From positions 1-64,000 of the forward strand of contig DASXML010000051.1 in assembly GCA_036495715.1 (NCBI GenBank): a stretch of DNA of 64,000 nt, given 5' to 3'. The notes beneath the pieces are model-generated. The model had not been told where the DNA came from. It was given only the letters and a program-made list of their open reading frames with translations, and did not search any database. How positions within the stretch are numbered: position 1 is the stretch's first letter; each line of letters begins with the position of its first letter. The position numbers and the translations under genes were made by a program. This DNA is from Scandinavium sp036495715. GTDB taxonomy: Bacteria > Pseudomonadota > Gammaproteobacteria > Enterobacterales > Enterobacteriaceae. This document shows, one piece after another, positions 34,570-43,657 of the stretch.

Positions 34570-35933
34570 GTGGCAACCCGCCTTTCAGGTTAAAACCGAT
34601 GCGCGCCATGATGCGTCCGTTATTCGAGTCACATCGCGTCAAGTGTCTTTATGGCGGGCGTGGGTCGGGTAAGTCGTGGGATGTGGCAGAGGCGTTGATT
34701 GAAATTGCTGTGCGGTCTGAAGTACGCATTTTGTGCTTGCGTCGGGTGCAAAAGTCAATCGCTGCGTCTTCACACCAGTTGCTTTCCGACACCATCCGCC
34801 GGTTGGGGTATGAATCGGAATTTACGATAACTAACAACGCCATCCGCTCAAAAGAGGGGGCGGAATTTATGTTTATGGGTCTTCAGTCGAACCTTGACAG
34901 CGTCAAGTCAATTGAAGGCGTAGACATTTGCTGGGTTGAAGAAGCGCATTCGATTTCCGCCGCCGCATGGGAAATCCTGTTACCGACCATCCGCCGTGAA
35001 TGTTCGGAAATATGGATCACATTCAACCCGGATTATGCGTGGGATGACACATACGTCCGGTTTGTGCTTAACGCGGAAGATGACTGGTTTGTTATCGAAG
35101 TTAACTGGAGTGACAACGAGCACTTCACGCCAGAGTTAGAAAAAGAGCGCCAGACGTGCCTGAAGTTCTACCCCGACCGCTATGACAACATTTGGGAAGG
35201 GAAGCCGATTTCAGAAACGCCGGGCGCGGTAGTCAACCGTGGCAACCTTGAACGGCTATTTGTAGATCCAGATTCTGCCCTTGCGGCGGTCTGCCGTAGC
35301 GGGATTAAGCGTGCCGTTCTGGACGTGGCCGACGATGGCGCGGATGACAGCGTTTTAACCCTGTGGGATGGCTATTTCTGTTACAGGGTGGTGCGCCTTC
35401 AAACCCGCGACACTGTGCAGCTTGCCGTACAGGCATTGGCCATAGCCATTGAGGAAGGTTGCGAGGTATTGACGTATGACTCCGTCGGCGTGGGTGCCGG
35501 GGTGCGGGGTGAGCTTAATAAACATGAGGGTGACGGCATCACCTTCAAGAAATTTGTGGCCAACGGGGAAGTCCAGCGCAAAACGAAGCGCTACCGGGGC
35601 GGGCGCAAAAATGAGGAAGTCTTTGCAAATCTCAAGGCGCAATCGTGGTGGGCGTACCGTGACCGGGTTAACGACACATGCCGCTATCTGGACACAGGCA
35701 TCAAGCCGCTTGACGGCATGATTGCTTTTTCCAGCAAGATTGAGCGCCGTTACCGTGAGCGCATTTTATCGGATTCAACCGGGGTGCGATGGGAAAGCAA
35801 CAAAGACGACAAGATTCAGATTGAGGACAAAAAATCGGTCAAGAAACGTTTGGGTGTTTCGACGGACTACGCCGACGCAATCATCCCGCACGCTATCAAG
35901 TTCAAATCAGGATTAGACGCATATGACGAGTAA
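34566..35933 (+). CDS. Terminase large subunit
   Basis: The 455-residue packaging motor has Walker A CLYGGRGSGKSWDVAEAL (residues ~28-45), Walker B VDICWVEEAH (~120) and a C-terminal RNase H-like nuclease with acidic residues in LDVADDGADDSVLTLW, LTYDSVGVGAG and DYADAI. This is the phage terminase-6/PBSX type. It is complete and overlaps the portal gene by 11 bp. Confidence 0.92.
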   Translation: MSGNPPFRLKPMRAMMRPLFESHRVKCLYGGRGSGKSWDVAEALIEIAVRSEVRILCLRRVQKSIAASSHQLLSDTIRRLGYESEFTITNNAIRSKEGAEFMFMGLQSNLDSVKSIEGVDICWVEEAHSISAAAWEILLPTIRRECSEIWITFNPDYAWDDTYVRFVLNAEDDWFVIEVNWSDNEHFTPELEKERQTCLKFYPDRYDNIWEGKPISETPGAVVNRGNLERLFVDPDSALAAVCRSGIKRAVLDVADDGADDSVLTLWDGYFCYRVVRLQTRDTVQLAVQALAIAIEEGCEVLTYDSVGVGAGVRGELNKHEGDGITFKKFVANGEVQRKTKRYRGGRKNEEVFANLKAQSWWAYRDRVNDTCRYLDTGIKPLDGMIAFSSKIERRYRERILSDSTGVRWESNKDDKIQIEDKKSVKKRLGVSTDYADAIIPHAIKFKSGLDAYDE

Positions 35934-37260
35934 GAAAATACCCACACAAGGCACGCTCATTGGTGGTGAGGTGCGGGAAGACATCAACAATGACAGCTAT
36001 GTAAGCATGATGCAGGGAGTGGCCGGGTTAGGCGGCGTCAATGGAATTGGTGCGCGCGGTGCGGCGGGTATGACGTCACCAACAGCCCGCCGAATGATGG
36101 CGCGCATAGCGTCGGGCATGATTCCCATTAATGCGATGTTGCTCAATGAACAAAGCGGCGTTGGCCACCGTATTTGCGCCGAACCCGTGCGCGCGGCCAT
36201 GAATGCGGGTTACTCGATTGTGACCCAAAACCCCGCAGACAAAGAAGCCATTGAAAACCTGTTTGAAGACCTGAACGTCTGGCGCGTGGTCGGCAATGCC
36301 GCCGTCTACCGTCGGGCCGCTGGCTGGTCGGTCATCGTGTTTGGTGATGCTTTTGTACGCCCGCACCCGGCTTACCGCATTACGCCATCTAACGACTGGT
36401 ATACAGATTACCGGTCACCACTGTTCGGCTTGCCTGAAGGCTGGCAAATCGAGTTAAAAGCGCCCATCGGCGGGGATGTGTTTATCCCGCAGCAGGACAG
36501 CTTTTTGATGGGTGATAAAGACTACGACCCGATTTATCAAATCACCGGCACGGAATTTGGCACGCCGGTATTGGGTCGCGTTTATTCATCACTGGAGCGC
36601 CTCGGTCTGACCCATGAGCTTATTTTATCAATTCTTTCAATGAGCATTCAGGACATCTATAAGCGCCAAAACCTTGATGAAGAACTTGAAACGCAAAAAG
36701 GAGAAAGGAAGGTTGCCAGTCGCATTGGCGGCATTGCTGCAACGCGCATGCTAAATGACATGGTGGTCATTGACGGCGAGGAAGCTATTGAGCGACTTCA
36801 GTCAACCATAGCCAATCAGGCCGACCTTATTGACGCAGCCATCCGCATTGTGTCGCTGGAATCTGGCGTTCCCGTGTCCGTTCTGGCCAACACAAAAGCG
36901 GGGTTAAGTAACAGCGATAGCAGCGGGGATGACGTGTGGGCGCGTCTGGTCGATACCGAAAACACTGACTACATCATCCCGGCACTGAAGGCGATAGCGC
37001 TCAATTTTCTTGGTGTTCGTGCTGACTTCGTGGCGAACAAGTCGCAGGGTGACATCAAGCGTGATGCAGACACCGACAAAGTGAAGGCGGAAACCGTCAA
37101 GCTGTACTACGACATGCGCGCCATTACATCAGAAGAAGTGCGCGCCACCGGGCAGGAAAGCGCCGCCTTTGTCAGCCTGACAACCAATCTGCCGGGTAAA
37201 ACAACCAACGACCCGGAAGCTGACGAGGTTGACGACGATGAAAACGACGCCACGCTATAA
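35923..37260 (+). CDS. Phage portal protein (DUF1073 type)
   Basis: The 445-residue protein fits the DUF1073 portal family: the N-terminal MARIASGMIPINAMLLNEQS, the middle SILSMSIQDIYKR...VASRIGGIAATRMLND, and the late LESGVPVSVLANTKAGLSNSD SSGDDVWARL (in pieces). Twelve copies would form the DNA gateway of the head. It lies between terminase and the minor head protein, which is the family's usual order. Confidence 0.88.
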   Translation: MTSKKIPTQGTLIGGEVREDINNDSYVSMMQGVAGLGGVNGIGARGAAGMTSPTARRMMARIASGMIPINAMLLNEQSGVGHRICAEPVRAAMNAGYSIVTQNPADKEAIENLFEDLNVWRVVGNAAVYRRAAGWSVIVFGDAFVRPHPAYRITPSNDWYTDYRSPLFGLPEGWQIELKAPIGGDVFIPQQDSFLMGDKDYDPIYQITGTEFGTPVLGRVYSSLERLGLTHELILSILSMSIQDIYKRQNLDEELETQKGERKVASRIGGIAATRMLNDMVVIDGEEAIERLQSTIANQADLIDAAIRIVSLESGVPVSVLANTKAGLSNSDSSGDDVWARLVDTENTDYIIPALKAIALNFLGVRADFVANKSQGDIKRDADTDKVKAETVKLYYDMRAITSEEVRATGQESAAFVSLTTNLPGKTTNDPEADEVDDDENDATL

Positions 37261-38623
37261 CGGGGCTTTTCCTCTCGCCGCTGAAATGGTGCTGGCATCC
37301 CGCCTGGATAAACAGGCGCGGGCGTTTACGGCCATCGTCAAAAAAGCGTGCCTTGCCACTTACAAGGCAATAGCCACGTCAGGTGCGGCGGCGTCGTATA
37401 ACGTCAATACCGATGCCGCAGACGGCAAAGACATTGGCGTTGCCGCAGCGGCGGGCGGGAACCTGTCATCAGCACAGGTTAAAAAAGTCCGCAAATACCT
37501 TAAACAAAAATACGGGTCAAACTGGTCGCACTTAACCCGCGCCAAACAAACTGACCTGATTAATGCGTTTATCAGTCAGGTTTTAGATCCTCCCGCTAAT
37601 GTGAGTAAAAAAAGTGCCGTAGATGGCCTGATTTCTTATGGCGAATACGGCGCATTACCGGCGCATATCATTGCTGGCATTCAACAGGGCGTAGCCTCAA
37701 GCCTCGCCAAAAGTTATGCCGCAACAGGCACGGGCAACATTGGTGCCGCCGCCGGTAACGTGTCAGCCATCGCCCGTAAGGCTGACAACGTCCGCGCACA
37801 GATTGAGGCCGCTGACTTTGGGCTGACGCCTGAATACTGGAAAGGCCATTACCAAAAATTCACGGTCAATGAAGCGCCGCTTGTAGACGCCATCACCGCA
37901 GCGCCTGTGACCGCCAGCACCGCTGGTGCCGTCGCGCCAGAAATACCCGCCTTAATCGCGCCCGTGGTGGAAATGGCCACCATCAGCAGCGCGCCCGCGC
38001 TCGATGCCGTCAAAAAGGATGTCATCAACAACGTTGAGCAAAATTTTCAGTTAATCGTCAGGGCGGCGGAAGGGCAGCGCCTGGCTGATGGCGTGAAGCT
38101 GGCACCGGAAGACTTAGAAGACCTCATCAGCGTTGATGTGTTCGAAAACAACCCGGATTTAAGCGCCGCAACAGATAAGTGGGTCAACGACAACATGACC
38201 CGCCTTAAAAACATGAATGCCGACGCGGTAAAGCGCGGCATCAATGTTACACAACAGGCGATTAAAGAAGGGCGCTCTCTGCCTTGGCTGGAAGAACAGC
38301 TAACAAAACAGATGGACATTTCAGCGGGCAGAGCCAAAACCATTGCCCGTACCGCCACCAGTAATGCCGCATGGAATGCCGAGTTGGCCACCGCCACCGC
38401 CGCTGGCATGCAGTATTACCGCTGGCGCGGCATGCTCGATGAGCGTGAACGACAACAGCACGTAGACCGGGAAGGCCACGCATACGACCCCGCACACCCG
38501 CCAACGGACGGAAATCCGGGTCAGCCCATTAATTGCCGTTGCTGGCCAGAATGGTTATTTACCAGCAGTGAAATTGAGGAAGCGGAAAATGAAATCACAG
38601 CACGTTACAGAAATGCAGCATGA
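37238..38623 (+). CDS. Minor head protein (Mu gpF-like / SPP1 gp7-like)
   Basis: The ~461-residue protein carries the phage-Mu-F motif near its C-terminus: ARTATSNAAWNAELATATAA, MLDERERQQHVDREGHAYDP and GNPGQPINCRCWPEWL. The Cys-Arg-Cys signature is clear. These proteins sit inside the head near the portal. The ATG at 37238 overlaps the portal end by 23 bp. Confidence 0.82.
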   Translation: MKTTPRYNGAFPLAAEMVLASRLDKQARAFTAIVKKACLATYKAIATSGAAASYNVNTDAADGKDIGVAAAAGGNLSSAQVKKVRKYLKQKYGSNWSHLTRAKQTDLINAFISQVLDPPANVSKKSAVDGLISYGEYGALPAHIIAGIQQGVASSLAKSYAATGTGNIGAAAGNVSAIARKADNVRAQIEAADFGLTPEYWKGHYQKFTVNEAPLVDAITAAPVTASTAGAVAPEIPALIAPVVEMATISSAPALDAVKKDVINNVEQNFQLIVRAAEGQRLADGVKLAPEDLEDLISVDVFENNPDLSAATDKWVNDNMTRLKNMNADAVKRGINVTQQAIKEGRSLPWLEEQLTKQMDISAGRAKTIARTATSNAAWNAELATATAAGMQYYRWRGMLDERERQQHVDREGHAYDPAHPPTDGNPGQPINCRCWPEWLFTSSEIEEAENEITARYRNAA

Positions 38624-39623
38624 CACGGAAATTAACGTTGATGCCGTCCGTGACTGGACGGTCACGGATGAGGGCTGGTTACAAATTGATATTCCGGTGC
38701 GCCGCGCCGGGATTCTGACCTACGACAAAAGCAAGGGTGATGCCTTCACCGCAAAAGAATACTTGTCAGAAGATGAATTGTTTAACGCCGATTCAATGAA
38801 GACACTTATTGGCAAGCCGGTAGCCATGACCCCGCACCCAAAAGGGGGGAAGGTTACCGCTAAAAACTTCCGTGCGCTCACTGTAGGCACGGTAATTGAC
38901 GCCTTCAGGCGTGGCGATGACCTGATAGCCCGGTCACTCGTTCAGGATGAAAACAGCATCAAGCTTGTTCTGAATGATAAATCACTGCGTGGGGCGTCTG
39001 CCGGTTATCAGTGTGACGATAAACCCAAAATAACCGGCACATCTCAATGGGGCGATTACGACACGGTGCAGCGTGGAACGAAATATAACCACGTCATCAT
39101 TTGTCGTAATCCACGTAACAGCCATGCGCGCTTTAATCTGGATGAAATTATGGACCCTGAAAACATCAACGTTGATGAACTGAAAACGCAGGTCACAACA
39201 TTAACCAAAAAGAGTGATGACCTTGAAAAAAAGGTCGGTTCTCTTAACGGCGAATTACTGGCCGCAAACAAAAAAATTGTGAATCTGGACTCACTGAACA
39301 GTGAAGCCTACGAGCGCGGCCTGAAAGATGGCAAAAACCAGCATTTGCTTAACGAGCACGCCAAAAAGCTTGGCATCAATGTTGATAGCCTCGATCCAAA
39401 GCTGGTGAAAGTTGCCGTTATCAAGAAAGCCAGCCCGGAAATTAATACCGATTCATGGGATGACGCGCAAATTGATACCGCGCTTGAAATGGCGATGACC
39501 ATCAAACCGGCGAAAGATTTCCCGCAGAATCCGCGCCGCCCGCAGGTTAACAACGATGGCGATAACGGCGGCGATGTTGACAGCCATGACGACTATCAAA
39601 AACGCGCTTTCGGGGGCAAATAA
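38589..39623 (+). CDS. DUF2213 head-maturation protein (protease/scaffold-like)
   Basis: The ~344-residue protein has an N-terminal DUF2213 domain (AGILTYDKSKGDAFTAKEYL, LIGKPVAMTPHPKGG, SLRGASAGYQCD, KYNHVIICRNPRNSHARFNL) and a C-terminal coiled coil (~185-240) typical of scaffolds. A prohead protease fused to a scaffold is the likely role. It precedes the decoration and capsid genes. GAGGAAGCGG lies before the ATG at 38589. Confidence 0.75.
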   Translation: MKSQHVTEMQHDTEINVDAVRDWTVTDEGWLQIDIPVRRAGILTYDKSKGDAFTAKEYLSEDELFNADSMKTLIGKPVAMTPHPKGGKVTAKNFRALTVGTVIDAFRRGDDLIARSLVQDENSIKLVLNDKSLRGASAGYQCDDKPKITGTSQWGDYDTVQRGTKYNHVIICRNPRNSHARFNLDEIMDPENINVDELKTQVTTLTKKSDDLEKKVGSLNGELLAANKKIVNLDSLNSEAYERGLKDGKNQHLLNEHAKKLGINVDSLDPKLVKVAVIKKASPEINTDSWDDAQIDTALEMAMTIKPAKDFPQNPRRPQVNNDGDNGGDVDSHDDYQKRAFGGK

Positions 39624-40411
39624 TGCAGACTGAAATCAAAACAGATTATGACGCGGGCCTACCCGGTCAGCTTGCCGTGTTGCCATCGTTTAACAGCGCG
39701 GCAAAAGTGCGCTCCTGCCGTGCTGGTGGCCTGATTTATGCCGGTGATGCGCTGAAGCTTGGCAGCACTGACAACAGTGTTGTTGCGCTGGAAGATGGTG
39801 ACACCGCCGACATGATTTGTGGTGTAGCCGTGCGCTCTCATTCCAACTTTGGCATGACGCCAACCCGCACGTATGGCGCAACCAGCGCTTATGCCGTGGA
39901 CGCGAACAGCGCGCAGGGCTCTTGCGAAGATGGCCCGATTTACGTTGCGCTGAAATCAGGACAGGCACCGAAAAACGGCGACCTTGCAACCCCGATGGGG
40001 CGCAACGCTACCAGTAACGTTATGGAGTGGGGCGTACTGGCGGCGGACGGCGGGCAGACACGCGCGAAATTCATCACCAGCGCCTTAACGGGCGGTGTGG
40101 CCATTATTCAGATTACTGATGGCGCACTGCTGGGAAAGTATAACGCGCCAGTTGTTAACGTGACTGGCGCGACCGTCGCCCCGACCACCGCCAGCATTGC
40201 GGCAGGTGCAACACAGCAGTTAACGGCAAGCGTTACGCCAGCCAATGCGACCGATAAAACAGGCGCATGGAAAAGTAGCGATGTAACCAAAGCCACGGTT
40301 GATGCAGCAGGGCTGGTGACGGGCGTTGCAGCAGGAACGGCAACAATCACATTTACGACAACGGACGGCGCGAAAACCGCCACTTGTGCCGTTACTGTTA
40401 CGGGAAGTTGA
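39623..40411 (+). CDS. Capsid cement/decoration protein with C-terminal Ig-like (Big_2) domain
   Basis: The 262-residue protein has an N-terminal ~165-residue part resembling DUF2190-like capsid cement (VRSCRAGGLIYAGDALKLGS, DMICGVAVRSH). Its C-terminal ~80 residues are a bacterial Ig-like group 2 domain (VAPTTASIAAGATQQLTASVT PAN..., WKSSDVTKATVDAAGLVTGV, GTATITFTT; in pieces). It would sit on the outside of the head, with the Ig-like domain possibly binding host-surface or gut glycans. Confidence 0.75.
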   Translation: MQTEIKTDYDAGLPGQLAVLPSFNSAAKVRSCRAGGLIYAGDALKLGSTDNSVVALEDGDTADMICGVAVRSHSNFGMTPTRTYGATSAYAVDANSAQGSCEDGPIYVALKSGQAPKNGDLATPMGRNATSNVMEWGVLAADGGQTRAKFITSALTGGVAIIQITDGALLGKYNAPVVNVTGATVAPTTASIAAGATQQLTASVTPANATDKTGAWKSSDVTKATVDAAGLVTGVAAGTATITFTTTDGAKTATCAVTVTGS

Positions 40412-40413
40412 GC

Positions 40414-41349
40414 ATGAAAAAGAATGAAATTACGCAGGTGATGCAGGCTTATTGCGCCAGCACGTTGCGCGCAAACGGCCAGGACGTCAACGTCGATGAG
40501 CAAGGCTTAATTTTTGCTGATGATGTGATTGCGGTATCAAAAAAGATTTATGAGAAGAAAATGCCCGCGCCGCAAGCGCTGTCACTTTTTCCTCAAGAGC
40601 CTGATGTCACTGACGCCGATGAATGGTTTGAATACCGCATGTATGACGCACAGGGCATGGCAAAAATCATGGCCGCGTATGGTACTGACATGCCAATGAT
40701 GACCGTGAAGGGCGAAGCCTTCATTGCGAAAATGTATACCGTGGGCCTTGGCTATGGCTGGACGTACAAAGAAATGCTTCAGTCAGCTAAAAAAGGTATT
40801 CCGCTCAAGCAGATTGAAGGCACCAGTTGCCGCAAAATCCATGAGCGCACCGTCAGTAATATCCTTTGGAAAGGTAACGACGAATATAAAATCGTCGGCT
40901 TTTCCAATCACCCGAACATCCCGGAAGTGGCTGTTGCGGGCGGGTGGGGTAGCGCGGACGGTGACGCCATTGTTGATGACGTTGCCGCGAATATTTCCGC
41001 AGTGAACGGCACTTCAATCTTTGACGTCAATAAGTACCAGATGCCGTCAAAAGCCTGGACGATTGCGCAAAGTAAGCGCCTGAGCGCAACCGCTGACACT
41101 GTGCTGTCATTCCTGAAGAAGGCATTCCCTGAAGTTACCTTCAGCAAAAACCCGGATTTGGACGCGGACGGAATTTGCATGGCGATTGACATGAATGAAG
41201 AAAACTTCAGCCAGGCAACACCAGTGCTTTTCCGTCAGTTAGCCCCGCAACCGGTCGGCATTGATATTTCCGTGCCGTGTATTTCCATGACCTGTGGCGT
41301 GATTGTTCGTCAGCCGCTGGCCGCTGCAAAAACAACGAAAGTGGTGTAA
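40414..41349 (+). CDS. Major capsid protein (DUF2184 type)
   Basis: The 311-residue protein matches DUF2184 capsid proteins: DEWFEYRMYDAQGMAKIMAA, YGWTYKEMLQSAKKGIPLKQ, ERTVSNILWKGNDEYKIVGF, and a C-terminal PVGIDISVPCISMTCGVIVR. It forms the HK97-fold shell. The ATG at 40414 directly follows the decoration gene. It is the expected size and in the expected position. Confidence 0.85.
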   Translation: MKKNEITQVMQAYCASTLRANGQDVNVDEQGLIFADDVIAVSKKIYEKKMPAPQALSLFPQEPDVTDADEWFEYRMYDAQGMAKIMAAYGTDMPMMTVKGEAFIAKMYTVGLGYGWTYKEMLQSAKKGIPLKQIEGTSCRKIHERTVSNILWKGNDEYKIVGFSNHPNIPEVAVAGGWGSADGDAIVDDVAANISAVNGTSIFDVNKYQMPSKAWTIAQSKRLSATADTVLSFLKKAFPEVTFSKNPDLDADGICMAIDMNEENFSQATPVLFRQLAPQPVGIDISVPCISMTCGVIVRQPLAAAKTTKVV

Positions 41350-41352
41350 CCG

Positions 41353-41679
41353 ATGACCGCAAAAAACAACCAGACCCAAAGCAACCAGACCGCCACCGAA
41401 CAGACGACAGGCCAGCCGGTATGGCTGGCCAACAAAACGCAACGCCCAATTCATATTATGCAGCGTGGCAAGGATGCTGAGGGTAATAACCTCGACAATA
41501 TCCGTCTTTCCACCATGGGTGCGGTGAAGGTGGCAGAAGCAACGCTCAAGCTTTCTGGCGTGCAGCAGCTTTTGAAAAAGGGCTCATTGGTCAAAGTCAG
41601 TGCCGCAGAGGCCAAAAAGCTTAACAAAGAGCATGACGACACCGTCAGCGCGGAAGATGACGACGAAAGCGAGGAATAA
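41353..41679 (+). CDS. Phage head-neck region protein, unknown function
   Basis: The 108-residue product starts with a Gln/Asn/Thr-rich segment, then PVWLANKTQRPIHIMQRGKD, and ends in an acidic tail (DDTVSAEDDDESEE). It sits between the capsid and DUF4054 genes. A small structural protein is inferred from position. Confidence 0.5.
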   Translation: MTAKNNQTQSNQTATEQTTGQPVWLANKTQRPIHIMQRGKDAEGNNLDNIRLSTMGAVKVAEATLKLSGVQQLLKKGSLVKVSAAEAKKLNKEHDDTVSAEDDDESEE

Positions 41680-41684
41680 AGCCC

Positions 41685-42053
41685 GTGACAACTGTTGAAG
41701 GCTGGCTTGCCATCCTTTTACCGGGTTACACAGTTGATGAGGGCGCTATTAGCGCCCTTTCTTCATTGTGTGCGCGGGTCTACGACCTGCAAGCGGCGGT
41801 AGATGATGGCTATGAAGAAACATACTTACTGGCGCTGTATATCGCGGCCAATCAGGTTTACGCGATTGAAGGCAGTAGCGGCAGCATCAGGCCCGTCACC
41901 AGTAAAAAAGAGGGCAAAGTGTCCGTTTCATACGGCACAGACAAGGGCGGAGCCACACAGGGTGGATGGAAAGGCACCACGTTTGGCCAGGAGTTTTTAG
42001 ACATCATGCGCATCAGTCGCGGTGGGGCAATGCTGTTGGGTAGTGCGTCATGA
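41685..42053 (+). CDS. DUF4054 head-tail connector (adaptor)
   Basis: The 122-residue protein (GTG start) matches the DUF4054/gp6-like adaptor pattern: a helical N-terminus (YEETYLLALYIAANQVYAIE), then VTSKKEGKVSVSYG and FGQEFLDIMRISRGG. It would bind under the portal. It overlaps the next gene by 4 bp. Confidence 0.7.
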   Translation: MTTVEGWLAILLPGYTVDEGAISALSSLCARVYDLQAAVDDGYEETYLLALYIAANQVYAIEGSSGSIRPVTSKKEGKVSVSYGTDKGGATQGGWKGTTFGQEFLDIMRISRGGAMLLGSAS

Positions 42054-42526
42054 AAGGCGGGGCGCAGTTTAACACGATGGGCTTTGACAGGGTCATACGT
42101 AAGAACATCAGCGCCCTTGCCGGGATAAAGTTGAAGGTCGGCATTCAGAAGGGTGCAAAAGCCACTGGCGGTGGTCTTATCGCGCCCTATGCGGCAGATA
42201 ACAACTTTGGCACCAAAACCAAACAGGGCAAGACAAGAATACAGGCGCGCCCGTTTATGACCTATTCAGCAGACCGCATGGCGGACTGGCTTGAAACCGC
42301 CGCATTTTATGAAGTGGTCAACGACGTTATCACCGGCAAGATAACCGCAGATATGGCCGCAACGCGTATCGGCACAAAAGCGGTTGATATTACGCGGCGC
42401 ACTATCCGTGACTCGGCGCTGTATAAACCAAACGCCGCAAGCACCATCGCCCGCAAAGGTCACGCCAGACCACTTCAGGACTCAATGTCTATGTTCCGTA
42501 ACGTTAAATTTATCAGGGTGATGTAA
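42050..42526 (+). CDS. Neck/tail-completion protein (virion morphogenesis, gp10-like)
   Basis: The 158-residue protein contains the features of HK97 gp10/Mu G-type proteins: LKVGIQKGAK, NNFGTKTKQGKTRIQARPFM and the C-terminal HARPLQDSMSMFRNVKFIRV. It likely completes the neck or tail terminus. Confidence 0.65.
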   Translation: MKGGAQFNTMGFDRVIRKNISALAGIKLKVGIQKGAKATGGGLIAPYAADNNFGTKTKQGKTRIQARPFMTYSADRMADWLETAAFYEVVNDVITGKITADMAATRIGTKAVDITRRTIRDSALYKPNAASTIARKGHARPLQDSMSMFRNVKFIRVM

Positions 42527-42876
42527 TGCGCCGACAGGTTCAGATTATGCAGCCCGCAAAGGGTGAGCTGGTGGCCGGGGTGTATCGGCAGAGCCACGGG
42601 AAGCCAGTATTGGCCATGTTGAGCATGCAGCCCGCCAACGGCGGTGGCACGTTCAAGGAATACTTAACGGGTAGAAAAGTATCCGATTACATGGAGGCTA
42701 TCGGGGAAATAGATCTCAAATCAACAGAGGAAGGCGAGCACAACGGTGCGTTAGTCATTTGTGGCGGCAAAACGTATGAAGTGGTTGACCGGCTTGAATG
42801 GCTTAACGGCGTCATCAACCATTATGAATACCTGCTTTACAGCACCAACACGGAAAAAGCGAAGGTGAGCGGATGA
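42526..42876 (+). CDS. Neck protein, unknown family
   Basis: The 116-residue product (MRRQVQIMQPAKGELVAGVY..., VICGGKTYEVVDRLEWLNGV) overlaps both neighbours. The YEVVDRLEWLNGVINHYEYL stretch and its position fit a head-tail joining protein. The family is not recognised. Confidence 0.5.
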   Translation: MRRQVQIMQPAKGELVAGVYRQSHGKPVLAMLSMQPANGGGTFKEYLTGRKVSDYMEAIGEIDLKSTEEGEHNGALVICGGKTYEVVDRLEWLNGVINHYEYLLYSTNTEKAKVSG

Positions 42877-43655
42877 ACGAGTCACCAGTTAACCTGCTTA
42901 CCGTTGATGGGGTAATAAAATACCCGTCATACCGGGCAGAGGAAGCGGCGTTTGACGAGCGCGGCAACGTCAATGAAATAGTGTTCACTGCCTATGATGA
43001 CAACGACCCGCAGCAACTAACGGGCGTATCGTTCACGCTGGATGGCGCACCCGTCACCGTGGCAATTGATGTGCTGGTCACGGTCGGCACCGTCGTTAAG
43101 TTCAATCCCGGCACACTGACGGCCACCACGGCAACGCCTGAAGTGTTACGCGGTGCGCCGTATTTTGCCGCCGTGCGCGCCCGTCAAATGCTTGTCGAGT
43201 TAATGGGAACGACTGACGCCGCCTATGCGCTGCAAAGCATGCCAGAGCCAAAAGCTAATTTCGCCATTGCGCACGTTACCAGCCATTCAACCAGCCCGTC
43301 AGAAATAGACAGCGACTTTGACGAGCACGGGCGCTGGTATGACTTTAACGCCTGGGCAGAAATCACCATCTACCGCAGCAGCACCACGGCCATTCAGTAT
43401 CTTCACGACCTGCTAACCATTCTGGAAACCCGGCGCGGCTATTACTGGCAGTTTGACCGGGGTTTTGATTTAGTCAGGTCGCAAGAAGTGTCTAACGGCT
43501 CGCCCCTTATTAATAATCTCGGCTACCAGCAACAAGCAGAGGTTGCCATGACGTTTTCGTTTGTTTATCGCCACTACGAGCAGGAAGGCTGGATTGCCCG
43601 TGCGGTGGTAGGTGACGACATGGCGCACGTTGATTTAATTCGAGAAGGGGAATAG
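42873..43655 (+). CDS. LIC_12616-like tail terminator/neck protein
   Basis: The 260-residue protein has an N-terminal beta-rich part (~1-95) and a C-terminal ~140 residues like the LIC_12616 family (SDFDEHGRWYDFNAWAEITIYRS... DLLTILETRRGYYWQFDRGF). It precedes the sheath gene, where DUF3383-type phages encode a tail terminator. An extra N-terminal domain compared with shorter homologues is inferred. Confidence 0.55.
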   Translation: MNESPVNLLTVDGVIKYPSYRAEEAAFDERGNVNEIVFTAYDDNDPQQLTGVSFTLDGAPVTVAIDVLVTVGTVVKFNPGTLTATTATPEVLRGAPYFAAVRARQMLVELMGTTDAAYALQSMPEPKANFAIAHVTSHSTSPSEIDSDFDEHGRWYDFNAWAEITIYRSSTTAIQYLHDLLTILETRRGYYWQFDRGFDLVRSQEVSNGSPLINNLGYQQQAEVAMTFSFVYRHYEQEGWIARAVVGDDMAHVDLIREGE

Positions 43656-43657
43656 AC

